DNA of 21,005 nt from Acholeplasma sp. CAG:878. GTDB lineage: Bacteria; Bacillota_I; Bacilli_A; RF39; UBA660. The stretch is from positions 1 through 21,005 of the forward strand of contig HF989924.1 of assembly GCA_000432255.1 (NCBI GenBank). The letters are read 5' to 3'. How positions within the stretch are numbered: position 1 is the stretch's first letter; each line of letters opens with the position of its first letter. Below, one piece after another: positions 14,692-20,361 of the stretch. Below the pieces are notes generated by a model, which made no database searches, was not told where the DNA came from, and saw only the letters and a list, made by a program, of their open reading frames with translations. The position numbers and the translations under genes were made by a program.

Positions 14692-14991
14692 ATCTAGGAC
14701 ACTTTGTAGGGTTCTTATTTCGGTAAGTACTTTTTCTAATAGTTCTTCACCATTGTGAATTCTATTCATAATCATAAAATTTCTAGCTCTTACTAAATCA
14801 TGATTAAGAGCTTTTATTTGTTCTAAAATAGGTTTAATCTCATCTTTATGAATAACATTATCCATATCTTCATTTATAATTTTTCTAATATATGATGATT
14901 GAGATAATCCTAATTTTTTAACTTTATTTTTAAATCTAATTTGTTCTTCTTCGTTTATAAATACATTAATTTTTATATTTCTTTTTCTCAT
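14677..14991 (-). CDS. MobC-like relaxosome accessory protein (ribbon-helix-helix)
   Basis: 104 residues from MRKRNIKINVF at 14991 (AAAGGATG upstream). A longer frame opening at 15036 would translate the inverted repeats and is rejected. Residues 1-40 form a ribbon-helix-helix: beta strand NIKINVFINEEE, then helices FKNKVKKLGL and SQSSYIRKIINED. The C-terminal half (IKPILEQIKALNHDLVRARN and the following helix) is coiled-coil-like, as in MobC proteins that bind oriT and help the relaxase nick. Typical MobC is 100-130 residues. It is the last gene of the element cluster, and the relaxase gene usually found downstream is missing; the next gene is unrelated and on the opposite strand. Confidence 0.7.
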   Translation of the reverse strand: MRKRNIKINVFINEEEQIRFKNKVKKLGLSQSSYIRKIINEDMDNVIHKDEIKPILEQIKALNHDLVRARNFMIMNRIHNGEELLEKVLTEIRTLQSVLDKEQY

Positions 14992-15021
14992 TTTTTCATC
15001 CTTTCTATAATTTTTAGGGTT

Positions 15022-15066
15022 TGGGACTTGTCCCATAGGTTAGGCAAATGTTAGGAGTACATTTGC
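15022..15066. other. oriT-like inverted-repeat region upstream of the MobC-like gene
   Basis: Two perfect inverted repeats stand side by side: TGGGAC-TT-GTCCCA (15022-15035) and GCAAATGT/ACATTTGC (15044-15051 with 15059-15066, 7-nt spacer). TTAGG recurs in and beside the second. The position, directly upstream of a MobC-like gene and in the non-coding gap after tnpV, is where an origin of transfer is expected. No nic consensus was recognised, so the assignment is tentative. Confidence 0.45.
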
Positions 15067-15100
15067 AGTGCTGGCTAAGACAATTTTATTCTATTTGTCC

Positions 15101-15424
15101 TCACACTTTTTCATTAAATATAAGTTCTTTTAAAACAATTTCTTCTGCAATATTTTTATAATTATTCATCTTTTGTACCCACAATAATTGGTTTTCTTCC
15201 TTTAAATTCTCATTTAAATCTTTATCTTTTTCAGCAAGTTCATTTATTAATAATTTTAATTTTTCTTCTGCTTCTTTACCGACTGAAAAAAGAAAAGTAT
15301 ATAGTTTGTCCTCAATAATTAGTCTTTGATATAAAACTTTATTATTCTTTTTTAGATAATCAAGTTTTAATAATCCATATTTGTTAAGATTTTTAATTTC
15401 ATCCTTTGTAATAATTTTTCTCAT
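15101..15424 (-). CDS. tnpV: transposon-encoded protein TnpV
   Basis: 107 residues. The family pattern is visible from end to end: YGLLKLDYLKKNNKVLYQRL, then a helix LINELAEKDKDLNENLKEEN, then LWVQKMNNYKNIAEEIVLKE, matching the MNNI(R)xxAEEIVLxELIY signature of TnpV from Tn4451-type elements. Its biochemical role is not established; it is carried as an accessory by these elements, not as the recombinase. The ATG at 15424 has GGAGAG upstream. The gene starts three bases after the preceding ORF and is followed by the oriT-like region and the MobC-like gene. Confidence 0.85.
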   Translation of the reverse strand: MRKIITKDEIKNLNKYGLLKLDYLKKNNKVLYQRLIIEDKLYTFLFSVGKEAEEKLKLLINELAEKDKDLNENLKEENQLLWVQKMNNYKNIAEEIVLKELIFNEKV

Positions 15425-15427
15425 TTT

Positions 15428-15685
15428 TCATCTCTCCGTTTCTTTGCTTTTATTATAGTTATCTATAAAATCTACATTTTTAGTTTTACTATTGTATTTA
15501 AAATAGCCAATATCATTATTTGTATCTATAACTTTAATTGTATATCTATCAATTAAATAAATAGCAATAGCATCAGTATTAAAAGTATCTTTTAAGTAGT
15601 TTAAAACTTTATATTGTTCTATTGTATTAACCTGATTTTTAATAATATTATTTTTATTTAACAATTTCATAATTGGTAAGTCCAT
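15428..15685 (-). CDS. small element-encoded protein, unknown
   Basis: 85 residues from ATG 15685, or 80 from MKLLNKNN at 15670; neither start has a strong ribosome site. The first ATG follows the recombinase stop by three bases, suggesting translational coupling. The middle, IAIYLIDRYTIKVIDTNNDIG followed by YFKYNSKTKNVDFIDNY, reads as a small beta-sheet protein. No Cys, no membrane segment and no recognised domain. Its place between the recombinase and TnpV is where short accessory proteins of Tn4451-type islands are found. Confidence 0.7.
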   Translation of the reverse strand: MDLPIMKLLNKNNIIKNQVNTIEQYKVLNYLKDTFNTDAIAIYLIDRYTIKVIDTNNDIGYFKYNSKTKNVDFIDNYNKSKETER

Positions 15686-15688
15686 TCT

Positions 15689-17464
15689 TTAACATACTTC
15701 AGTTTTAGGTATTAACATTACTTGGTCTATAATAGTTTCATTACTATACAAAGGGCAATGAATAATACCATCACAATAGAAATGTTCTGATGCTAGTGTA
15801 AGTAATATCTTTCTTTCATCATTTGAATATTCATTCTTTTCTAACTTTTGAAGTGATAAAACATAGTAGTTTTTAGAATAATCATTAAGTTCATCAGTAG
15901 TTATTAACTCTTGATATTTGATACCAATATTATTGTTCTTTAAAATATCATTTAGATATTCTAAATACTCTTTACAACTTCTAGATATAAATTCATCAGT
16001 AAACTTAATATTTTTGATTTCAATGTTGTAGTTTTTATCTCTTGTAATTTCTATTTGTGATACAAGTTTATTTAATATATCTCTTTTTGCTTTACGATTT
16101 AAGCTATCCCACATAAAGGAAAAGCCAAGTTTATTAAATAACAAATAATCTTCTTCTTTTTTGTAATCAAGTTTTTTAAGTAGTTCCACTGTATATTCTT
16201 TGAAGTCATCATTAGGATCTAGTAATTGCTTTTTCTTATTTAATTTCTCAATTTCTTTTTTGATAACTTCGTTTTTATGGTTGATAGCATCTACATTTAA
16301 GTTTGATGATAGGTATAAATCTACTAACTTCTTTTCTTGAATTTTTAGTTTTTCTATTGCTTTATCAATATCACTTATGTCTTTTGATTTAGTTGAGTTT
16401 GATACAATTATTTCATTATTCATATCATACATATATCTAGTTAGTTCATTTAAAACTCTTCCTAATTTCTTTTCAATCTTGTCAGAACTATAATGAAGTC
16501 CTTTTGCTTTACAATTAACATTTTTGCAAGTTAAATGGTAGTATTCTTTTTTATTTGATGTTCCACTATATTTATAAGAAATAGTAGAAGATAAAATATT
16601 ACCACATTCAGGGCATTTAATTAAAGAAGTAAATAAATGTATATGTTCTCCGTAATTAGGATGTTTATTTTTCTCTAAATTCTTTCTAGTAATGTTCCAA
16701 GTCTTTAAATCAATAATTGGTTCACAGTAATTTTCAACTTTTAGTATATCTTCAGGTTTTCTTTTATATTTGCCATATTCAAATATTCCAATATAAATAG
16801 AATTAGTTAGTATTTTATAAACTCTATCAGCTTTCCATTTACCATGACTTAAATAAGCATTATTATTTTTCATAATAGTAGCAATATTTCTTGTTGAATG
16901 TCTTTCTTTACATAGTTCAAATATTTCTTTAACAACTTCAGCTTCAATAGGTTCAATTTCTAAATGACCTGTTTCTTTGTTTCTTATATATCCATAAGGT
17001 GCTTTACTAGGGTGAATATGTTCCATAGCCATTTCTTCCATAGCTCTTTTTGTTCTTGCTCCAATTTCTTTTCTTTCTCTTTGACCAAACACTAAATTCA
17101 TTCCATAAATCATTTCACCATTAGCAGTACTTACATCAAATGGTTCAAGTATTAGTTCTAATTTAACATCGTGTTCTTCTAAATAATTAAGTAGCCAAAA
17201 TCCATCATAATTACTTCTTGTAAGTCTATCTACTTTAATAGCAACTAATTTATCAATCTTCTTTGATTTAATGTCTTTTAATAATCTTTGCATTTCTGGT
17301 CTCATTAAATCTTTTCCTGAATGACCGGCATCATTATAAACATCAATGATGTCATAGTTTTTCTTTTCACAGTATTCTTTAATCATTCTAAGTTGTGAAT
17401 CAATAGAATATCCATTATCTTTTTGGTCGTCAGTTGAAACTCTAACATAAACTCCACATCTCAC
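15689..17464 (-). CDS. large serine recombinase, TnpX type
   Basis: Site-specific integrase/excisionase that exchanges strands through a phosphoserine. The start is GTG at 17464 with AGGAG about nine bases upstream. Of 591 residues, 1-145 form the catalytic domain: YVRVSTDDQ with Ser10, SIDSQLRMIKEYCEK, DAGHSGKDLMRPEMQRLLKD and KVDRLTRS (active-site Arg). The recombinase domain (about 155-280) begins KAPYGYIR. A zinc ribbon follows with CPEC (284-287), Cys313 and Cys318, then a coiled coil (about 365-425, lysine/glutamate-rich), the usual elements of large serine recombinases. Length and order match intact enzymes and no frameshift is seen, so it may be active. TnpV downstream places it in the Tn4451 group. 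Confidence 0.93.
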   Translation of the reverse strand: MRCGVYVRVSTDDQKDNGYSIDSQLRMIKEYCEKKNYDIIDVYNDAGHSGKDLMRPEMQRLLKDIKSKKIDKLVAIKVDRLTRSNYDGFWLLNYLEEHDVKLELILEPFDVSTANGEMIYGMNLVFGQRERKEIGARTKRAMEEMAMEHIHPSKAPYGYIRNKETGHLEIEPIEAEVVKEIFELCKERHSTRNIATIMKNNNAYLSHGKWKADRVYKILTNSIYIGIFEYGKYKRKPEDILKVENYCEPIIDLKTWNITRKNLEKNKHPNYGEHIHLFTSLIKCPECGNILSSTISYKYSGTSNKKEYYHLTCKNVNCKAKGLHYSSDKIEKKLGRVLNELTRYMYDMNNEIIVSNSTKSKDISDIDKAIEKLKIQEKKLVDLYLSSNLNVDAINHKNEVIKKEIEKLNKKKQLLDPNDDFKEYTVELLKKLDYKKEEDYLLFNKLGFSFMWDSLNRKAKRDILNKLVSQIEITRDKNYNIEIKNIKFTDEFISRSCKEYLEYLNDILKNNNIGIKYQELITTDELNDYSKNYYVLSLQKLEKNEYSNDERKILLTLASEHFYCDGIIHCPLYSNETIIDQVMLIPKTEVC

Positions 17465-17489
17465 AAAATCATCTCCTTTCTTTTATATT

Positions 17490-17509
17490 TGAGAGAAGTT
17501 ATCCTCTCA
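17490..17509. repeat. inverted repeat upstream of the recombinase
   Basis: TGAGAG (17490-17495) and CTCTCA (17504-17509) are perfect arms with an 8-nt spacer, 26 bases before the recombinase start. Recombinase att sites often lie next to the gene, and the arms contain GA. An operator is the alternative. Confidence 0.35.
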
Positions 17510-17548
17510 CTCGTTTGGCACTTTATAAGCAAAAAGTTAAGTGTAAAA

Positions 17549-17827
17549 TTACAATTTCTTCAAAATTTTACATATTTCTTGCAACGTATATTTTTCATTA
17601 TGTTCTTTTACATAAAATTGTTTATTAGATATTTCATTAACTTTGTACTCATAAATAGTGAGTTTTTTAGGAGATAATATTAAGTATTCAGTAGGTTCGA
17701 TAAACTTTAAATTTGTGTTTTCAAGAATTTTAACCTTGCCATTTCTCGTTTTAAAGTCATAGCATTTAATAATATCAATAATAGTTGAGTTAGGTTTTAA
17801 TCTTTCTATTGTTTTAAAATTAAGCAT
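17549..17827 (-). CDS. hypothetical protein upstream of the recombinase
   Basis: 92 residues. Starts MLNFKTIERLKPNSTIIDII and ends in a lysine-rich helix (TLQEICKILKKL). Ribosome site GGAAGGAGG about ten bases upstream of the ATG is strong. Mixed alpha/beta composition, no membrane segment and no motif I recognise. It is co-directional with the recombinase and 84 bases upstream of it, so it may be part of the element (for example a small regulator) or a chromosomal gene at its edge. No clear promoter was found before it. Confidence 0.6.
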   Translation of the reverse strand: MLNFKTIERLKPNSTIIDIIKCYDFKTRNGKVKILENTNLKFIEPTEYLILSPKKLTIYEYKVNEISNKQFYVKEHNEKYTLQEICKILKKL

Positions 17828-17849
17828 TAAAAAATGTCCTCCTTCCTAG

Positions 17850-17900
17850 AAAGAGAACATCTATATATGTCTTCCAAGCTAACAGTGAGTTAGATTTTAG
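17850..17900 (+). pseudogene. tRNA-Gly-like fragment, opposite strand to the intact tRNA
   Basis: CTTCCAAGCTAA (17871-17882) equals the anticodon loop and 3' anticodon stem of the intact tRNA-Gly, on the opposite strand. The following bases, GTGAGTTAGATT (17885-17896), resemble a T arm (GTGAGTTCGATT in many tRNA-Gly), and AGAAC-TCTA upstream (17852-17863, one extra base) recalls the D-arm side. The acceptor stem and CCA are missing. The match is partial, so it could be a remnant or chance. Confidence 0.4.
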
Positions 17901-17904
17901 ACAT

Positions 17905-17940
17905 TAAAAAACTTACAACACCATAATAGGTTCGTAAGTT
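17905..17940 (-). terminator. intrinsic terminator of tRNA-Gly
   Basis: On the minus strand AACTTAC (17934-17940) pairs with GTAAGTT (17910-17916), with partial inner pairing, followed by six U. It begins nine bases after the CCA. Confidence 0.8.
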
Positions 17941-17949
17941 GTATTCAAT

Positions 17950-18023
17950 TGGAGCGGGTGATGGGAATCGGACCCACGTTATTAGCTTGGAAGGCTAGAG
18001 TTCTACCATTGAACTACACCCGC
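17950..18023 (-). tRNA. tRNA-Gly (anticodon TCC)
   Basis: 74 nt with encoded CCA. Acceptor GCGGGTG pairs with CACCCGC; D arm GTTC/GAAC; anticodon stem TAGC/GCTA around loop CTTCCAA (anticodon TCC, reading GGN/GGA); T stem GTGGG/CCCAT (one G-U) with loop TCCGATT, where position 55 is C instead of the usual T. Discriminator T before CCA. It has its own promoter and terminator and borders the accessory region. Confidence 0.95.
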
Positions 18024-18041
18024 ATTAAGTAGGCACTTTTA

Positions 18042-18069
18042 ATTATACTATAAATAATTAAAAAGTCAA
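18042..18069 (-). promoter_or_regulatory. promoter of tRNA-Gly
   Basis: On the minus strand: -35 TTGACT (18064-18069), 16-nt spacer, -10 TATAAT (18042-18047), about 18 bases before the mature 5' end. Confidence 0.8.
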
Positions 18070-18104
18070 CTGTTTTTTTTAAAAAATTCATTTTTTTCAT
18101 TTTC

Positions 18105-18119
18105 AAGTTAAATTAACTT
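18105..18119. promoter_or_regulatory. perfect palindrome between tRNA-Gly and pncC promoters
   Basis: AAGTTAAATTAACTT, a 15-bp perfect dyad, lies 57 bases upstream of the pncC -35 and 35 bases upstream of the tRNA -35. Possible operator; all-AT context makes chance plausible. Confidence 0.3.
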
Positions 18120-18176
18120 CTATGTATAAAAAATAGTAACAAGTTTAATAATTCTAAAAATGATAGATTGTTTATA

Positions 18177-18205
18177 TTGACAAGCAAAGATGTTTTTAAT
18201 ATAAT
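18177..18205 (+). promoter_or_regulatory. consensus SigA promoter of pncC-nrtR
   Basis: Perfect TTGACA (18177-18182), 17-nt spacer, perfect TATAAT (18200-18205). One of the few fully consensus promoters in the window. Confidence 0.9.
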
Positions 18206-18216
18206 GATAATAACAT
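18190..18216. promoter_or_regulatory. candidate operator over the pncC -10
   Basis: ATGTT (18190-18194) and AACAT (18212-18216) are arms of a 27-bp dyad with further matches inside (10 of 13 positions pair) and centred on the -10. NrtR-family repressors bind dyads of about this size, and nrtR is the second gene of this operon, so autoregulation is possible. Confidence 0.35.
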
Positions 18217-18239
18217 TTAACCATTAAAAGGAGCTAAAT

Positions 18240-18707
18240 ATGAAAGAAATAATAGAAATATTAAAACAAAAAAACGAAACTATAAGTACAATGGAATCTT
18301 GTACAGGTGGAGGGGTAGCAAATAAAATAACTAACATAGAAGGAGCAAGTGAAGTATTTAGTTTTTCAGCAGTTACTTATTCTAATGATTTTAAAATTAA
18401 AATGGGAGTATCAAAAGAAGTAATTGACGAATATTCTGTTTATAGTATCCAAACAGCAAGAGAAATGTCTAAGAATATATCATTGTTTGCAAATTCAACA
18501 TATGGAGTTGGAATAACTGGAAAAATCAATCGAGTTGATAAAAACAATTTACAAGGCTTAGATAATGAAGTATTTGTAAGTATATATGATTCAAAGAATA
18601 ATATATATAATGACTTTAATTTTAAATGTATAAATAACTATACAAGAGAACAAAATAAAGATTTGATAATAAAAAAAATAGAAGAAAAGTTAATAGAAAT
18701 AATATAG
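18240..18707 (+). CDS. pncC: nicotinamide-nucleotide amidase (CinA C-terminal type)
   Basis: Deamidates NMN to nicotinate mononucleotide, recycling NMN left by NAD-dependent DNA ligase. 155 residues, the usual size of the stand-alone PncC/CinA C-terminal domain; the N-terminal MoCF domain of full CinA is absent. Motif STMESCTGGGVANKI (Ser20 is the expected nucleophile), then EGASEVFSFSAVTYSNDFKI with the family's Lys, and GVGITGKINRVD where relatives have GITGIAGP. The last motif is divergent, so activity is likely but not certain. AAAGGAG lies seven bases before the ATG, behind a consensus promoter. Followed by nrtR, whose ribosome site overlaps the pncC stop. Confidence 0.88.
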   Translation: MKEIIEILKQKNETISTMESCTGGGVANKITNIEGASEVFSFSAVTYSNDFKIKMGVSKEVIDEYSVYSIQTAREMSKNISLFANSTYGVGITGKINRVDKNNLQGLDNEVFVSIYDSKNNIYNDFNFKCINNYTREQNKDLIIKKIEEKLIEII

Positions 18708-18714
18708 GTGAAGA

Positions 18715-19530
18715 ATGTATAAAAATGAAGAAGAATTTTTAAAAAATTACAATCCAAATAAATATGATAAAATAGCAGTTACTACTGATGTATTAGTATT
18801 TAGTATTTCATCAAATCAAACAAATAATTATCGTAAATTAAATGAAAAAAAGTTTAGTGTTTTATTAGTTAAAAGAAATAACTACCCATATAAAGACAAA
18901 TGGTGTTTACCAGGAGGATTTGTAAAAATAGATGAAGACATCGAAGAAACTCCACTTAGAATTTTAAAAAGTGAAACTAATATAAGCGATATATATTTAG
19001 AACAATTATATACTTATGGGAGTGTAGACCGTGATCCTAGAATGAGGGTTATATCAACTACTTATATGGCTTTAATTGATAAAAATCAATTAAATAATAA
19101 ATTATCAGACAATAGTTCTTGGTTTGACCTTTCATATCAAGAAGATAATGAAAAATATGATTTTACTTTAGATAATGGAACTGAGATAATAAATTTTACT
19201 ATATCCAAAACATTGAAAGAACATACAACTTCTAGATTTAAATATGGTATTATAAAAAACGACAAAATAGCATTTGACCATCCAATTGTTATTGTATCAG
19301 GAATTGAAAGACTAAAAAATAAGATTATGTACACTGATATAGTATTTAATATGATGCCAAAATATTTCACATTAGGAGAACTTCAACAAGTATATGAATT
19401 AATTTTAAATAAAAAATTATTAGACCCAGCATTTAGAAGAATTATAGCTAATAAAGTTTTAAAAACAAACGAAATGAAAAAAGGAGAAGGTCATAGACCA
19501 TCAGTGTTATTTACATATAAAAATAAATAA
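18715..19530 (+). CDS. nrtR: NrtR-like transcriptional regulator (Nudix domain plus winged helix)
   Basis: 271 residues. The Nudix-like domain (about 20-150) has the box GGFVKIDEDIEETPLRILKSETNI (residues 67-90): Gly and the first Glu are kept, but the REUxEE core reads RILKSE, so two of three metal-binding Glu are lost. That points to a sensor, not a hydrolase. The C-terminal part (about 165-265) fits the NrtR winged helix: FTLGELQQVYELILNKKL, DPAFRRIIANKVLKT and GHRPSVLFTYK. NrtR binds ADP-ribose or related NAD metabolites and represses NAD biosynthesis and salvage genes. Pairing with pncC under one promoter supports this. Start ATG 18715; the SD AGGTGA overlaps the pncC TAG. Stop lies inside its terminator. 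Confidence 0.88.
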   Translation: MYKNEEEFLKNYNPNKYDKIAVTTDVLVFSISSNQTNNYRKLNEKKFSVLLVKRNNYPYKDKWCLPGGFVKIDEDIEETPLRILKSETNISDIYLEQLYTYGSVDRDPRMRVISTTYMALIDKNQLNNKLSDNSSWFDLSYQEDNEKYDFTLDNGTEIINFTISKTLKEHTTSRFKYGIIKNDKIAFDHPIVIVSGIERLKNKIMYTDIVFNMMPKYFTLGELQQVYELILNKKLLDPAFRRIIANKVLKTNEMKKGEGHRPSVLFTYKNK

Positions 19531-19553
19531 TATAATTTGTTATTTATTTTTTT
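19519..19553 (+). terminator. all-AT intrinsic terminator of pncC-nrtR
   Basis: AAAAATAAATAA (19519-19530) pairs with TTATTTATTTTT (19540-19551), 9-nt loop, T run to 19553. It overlaps the last codons and stop of nrtR. The stem has no G-C pair, so strength is uncertain. Confidence 0.55.
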
Positions 19554-19576
19554 GTTCATTTATCAAAAAAAGTTCA

Positions 19577-19582
19577 TATAAT
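19577..19582 (+). promoter_or_regulatory. -10 element of spoVS
   Basis: Perfect TATAAT 24 bases before the spoVS ATG. A TTGTTC is 19 bases upstream, slightly too far. No SigH-type sequence was recognised, although Bacillus spoVS uses SigH. Confidence 0.45.
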
Positions 19583-19606
19583 TTTAGTGTAGAAAGGAAT
19601 GAGGTT

Positions 19607-19867
19607 ATGGAAACATTAAAAGTTGGCTCAAAATCTAATCCAAATAGTGTAGCAGGAGCTCTAGCCAATGTATTTAGAGAAAAAGGAAGTGTTGAAATTC
19701 AAGCTATTGGTGCGGGAGCTTTAAATCAAGCCATTAAAGCAATAGCAATTGCAAGAGGATTTGTCGCACCAAGCGGTAAAAACTTAATTTGTATTCCTGC
19801 ATTCACTGATATTTTAATCGATGGTGAAGAAAGGACAGCTATAAAATTAATCGTAGAGACAAGATAG
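19607..19867 (+). CDS. spoVS: stage V sporulation protein S
   Basis: 86 residues, nearly identical in pattern to SpoVS of Bacillus and relatives: LKVGSKSNPNSVAGALANVF, VEIQAIGAGALNQAIKAIAI, ARGFVAPSGKNLICIPAFTD and DGEERTAIKLIVE. An Alba-like fold, small and very conserved. In Bacillus it affects septation and spore coat assembly; it is also kept in many bacteria that do not make spores, so it is not proof of sporulation here. Ribosome sites AAAGGA and GAGG precede the ATG. Monocistronic, with a terminator that contains its stop. Confidence 0.97.
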   Translation: METLKVGSKSNPNSVAGALANVFREKGSVEIQAIGAGALNQAIKAIAIARGFVAPSGKNLICIPAFTDILIDGEERTAIKLIVETR

Positions 19868-19876
19868 TCTCTTTTT
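19855..19876 (+). terminator. intrinsic terminator of spoVS
   Basis: AGAGAC (19855-19860) pairs with GTCTCT (19867-19872), 6-nt loop, followed by TTTTC. The stop codon TAG (19865-19867) is inside. Confidence 0.85.
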
Positions 19877-19888
19877 CTTTTTAAAATA

Positions 19889-19917
19889 TTGCAATTTAAA
19901 AAATATTTTATTATAAT
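19889..19917 (+). promoter_or_regulatory. promoter of sufU-sufB
   Basis: -35 TTGCAA (19889-19894), 17-nt spacer, perfect -10 TATAAT (19912-19917), 17 bases before the sufU ATG, so the leader is very short. Confidence 0.75.
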
Positions 19918-19934
19918 AATTAGGGTGATTAAAA

Positions 19935-20357
19935 ATGGATTCTAATTTAAAAAGAAGTATAATTTTAGAACATTATCAAAATCCAGTTAATAAAGGTTTA
20001 ATTGAAAATGAAGATTATGTAAAAATAAATATGAACAATGAAAGCTGCATTGATGAAGTAGATTTAATGATTAAGTTTAATAATAACAAAATCGAAGATA
20101 TAAGATTTGATGGGGAAGCATGTGCGATTTGTACAAGTTCAACATCAATTATGATAGACACATTAAAAGGAAAGACAATTAATGAAGCAAAAGAAATCAT
20201 AAATAACTTTAAAGATATGCTTGATGAAAAAGAATTTAACAAAGACATTTTAGAACAAGCATTGGTTTATGAAGATATAAGTAAGCAACCAAATCGTAAA
20301 AAATGTGCTTTACTTAGTTGGTGGGGAATTGAAAAAGCCATCAATGAAAGAGAGTGA
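19935..20357 (+). CDS. sufU: SufU, Fe-S assembly zinc-dependent sulfurtransferase/scaffold
   Basis: Accepts sulfur from the cysteine desulfurase SufS and delivers it to SufB for Fe-S cluster assembly. 140 residues, a common SufU length. The N-terminus YQNPVNKG is typical (HYQNPRN/HYxxPRN). The three Cys ligands are present: NESCIDE (Cys38 with Asp40), DGEACAICTS (Cys63) and RKKCALLSWW near residue 123. The expected GCAIS is CAIC here, giving an extra Cys66. The SufU-specific insertion between the second and third Cys is present (KTINEAKEIINNFKDML). Ribosome site GGGTGA. First gene behind its promoter and followed at five bases by sufB; no sufC, sufD or sufS lies upstream, unlike the usual sufCDSUB order. 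Confidence 0.94.
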   Translation: MDSNLKRSIILEHYQNPVNKGLIENEDYVKINMNNESCIDEVDLMIKFNNNKIEDIRFDGEACAICTSSTSIMIDTLKGKTINEAKEIINNFKDMLDEKEFNKDILEQALVYEDISKQPNRKKCALLSWWGIEKAINERE

Positions 20358-20361
20358 TAAA

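Larger units (their letters stand above)
14657..17827 (-). mobile_element. Tn4451/TnpX-type mobilizable element or remnant (ends approximate)
   Basis: Five minus-strand genes are packed head to tail: a 92-aa ORF, a large serine recombinase, an 80-85-aa ORF, TnpV and a MobC-like protein, closed by a terminator. TnpX-type recombinase plus TnpV plus a mobilization function is the known makeup of the Tn4451/Tn4453 family of clostridial mobilizable transposons. The relaxase (TnpZ) and resistance cargo of those elements are absent. Real ends were not found, because TnpX-type elements have only short, poorly conserved ends with a GA dinucleotide core. The boundaries given are those of the gene cluster. 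Confidence 0.7.

Noticed and set aside
14992..15036. Fifteen extra N-terminal codons on the MobC-like gene
   Set aside because: They translate the oriT-like inverted repeat; the internal ATG at 14991 has the proper ribosome site and begins the fold.
17489..17677. A 62-codon plus-strand frame upstream of the recombinase
   Set aside because: It overlaps the 92-aa minus-strand gene, has no ribosome site, and is mostly Phe/Leu from translated T-rich antisense.
13565..18023. Integration by a tyrosine recombinase into the tRNA-Gly 3' end
   Set aside because: Only a 10-bp repeat of the tRNA end exists at the other side, and the only recombinase is a serine type, which does not normally use tRNA ends.
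2604..20357. TGA read as tryptophan (mycoplasma code)
   Set aside because: deoD, tnpV and sufU end at TGA and Trp residues in conserved motifs use TGG.
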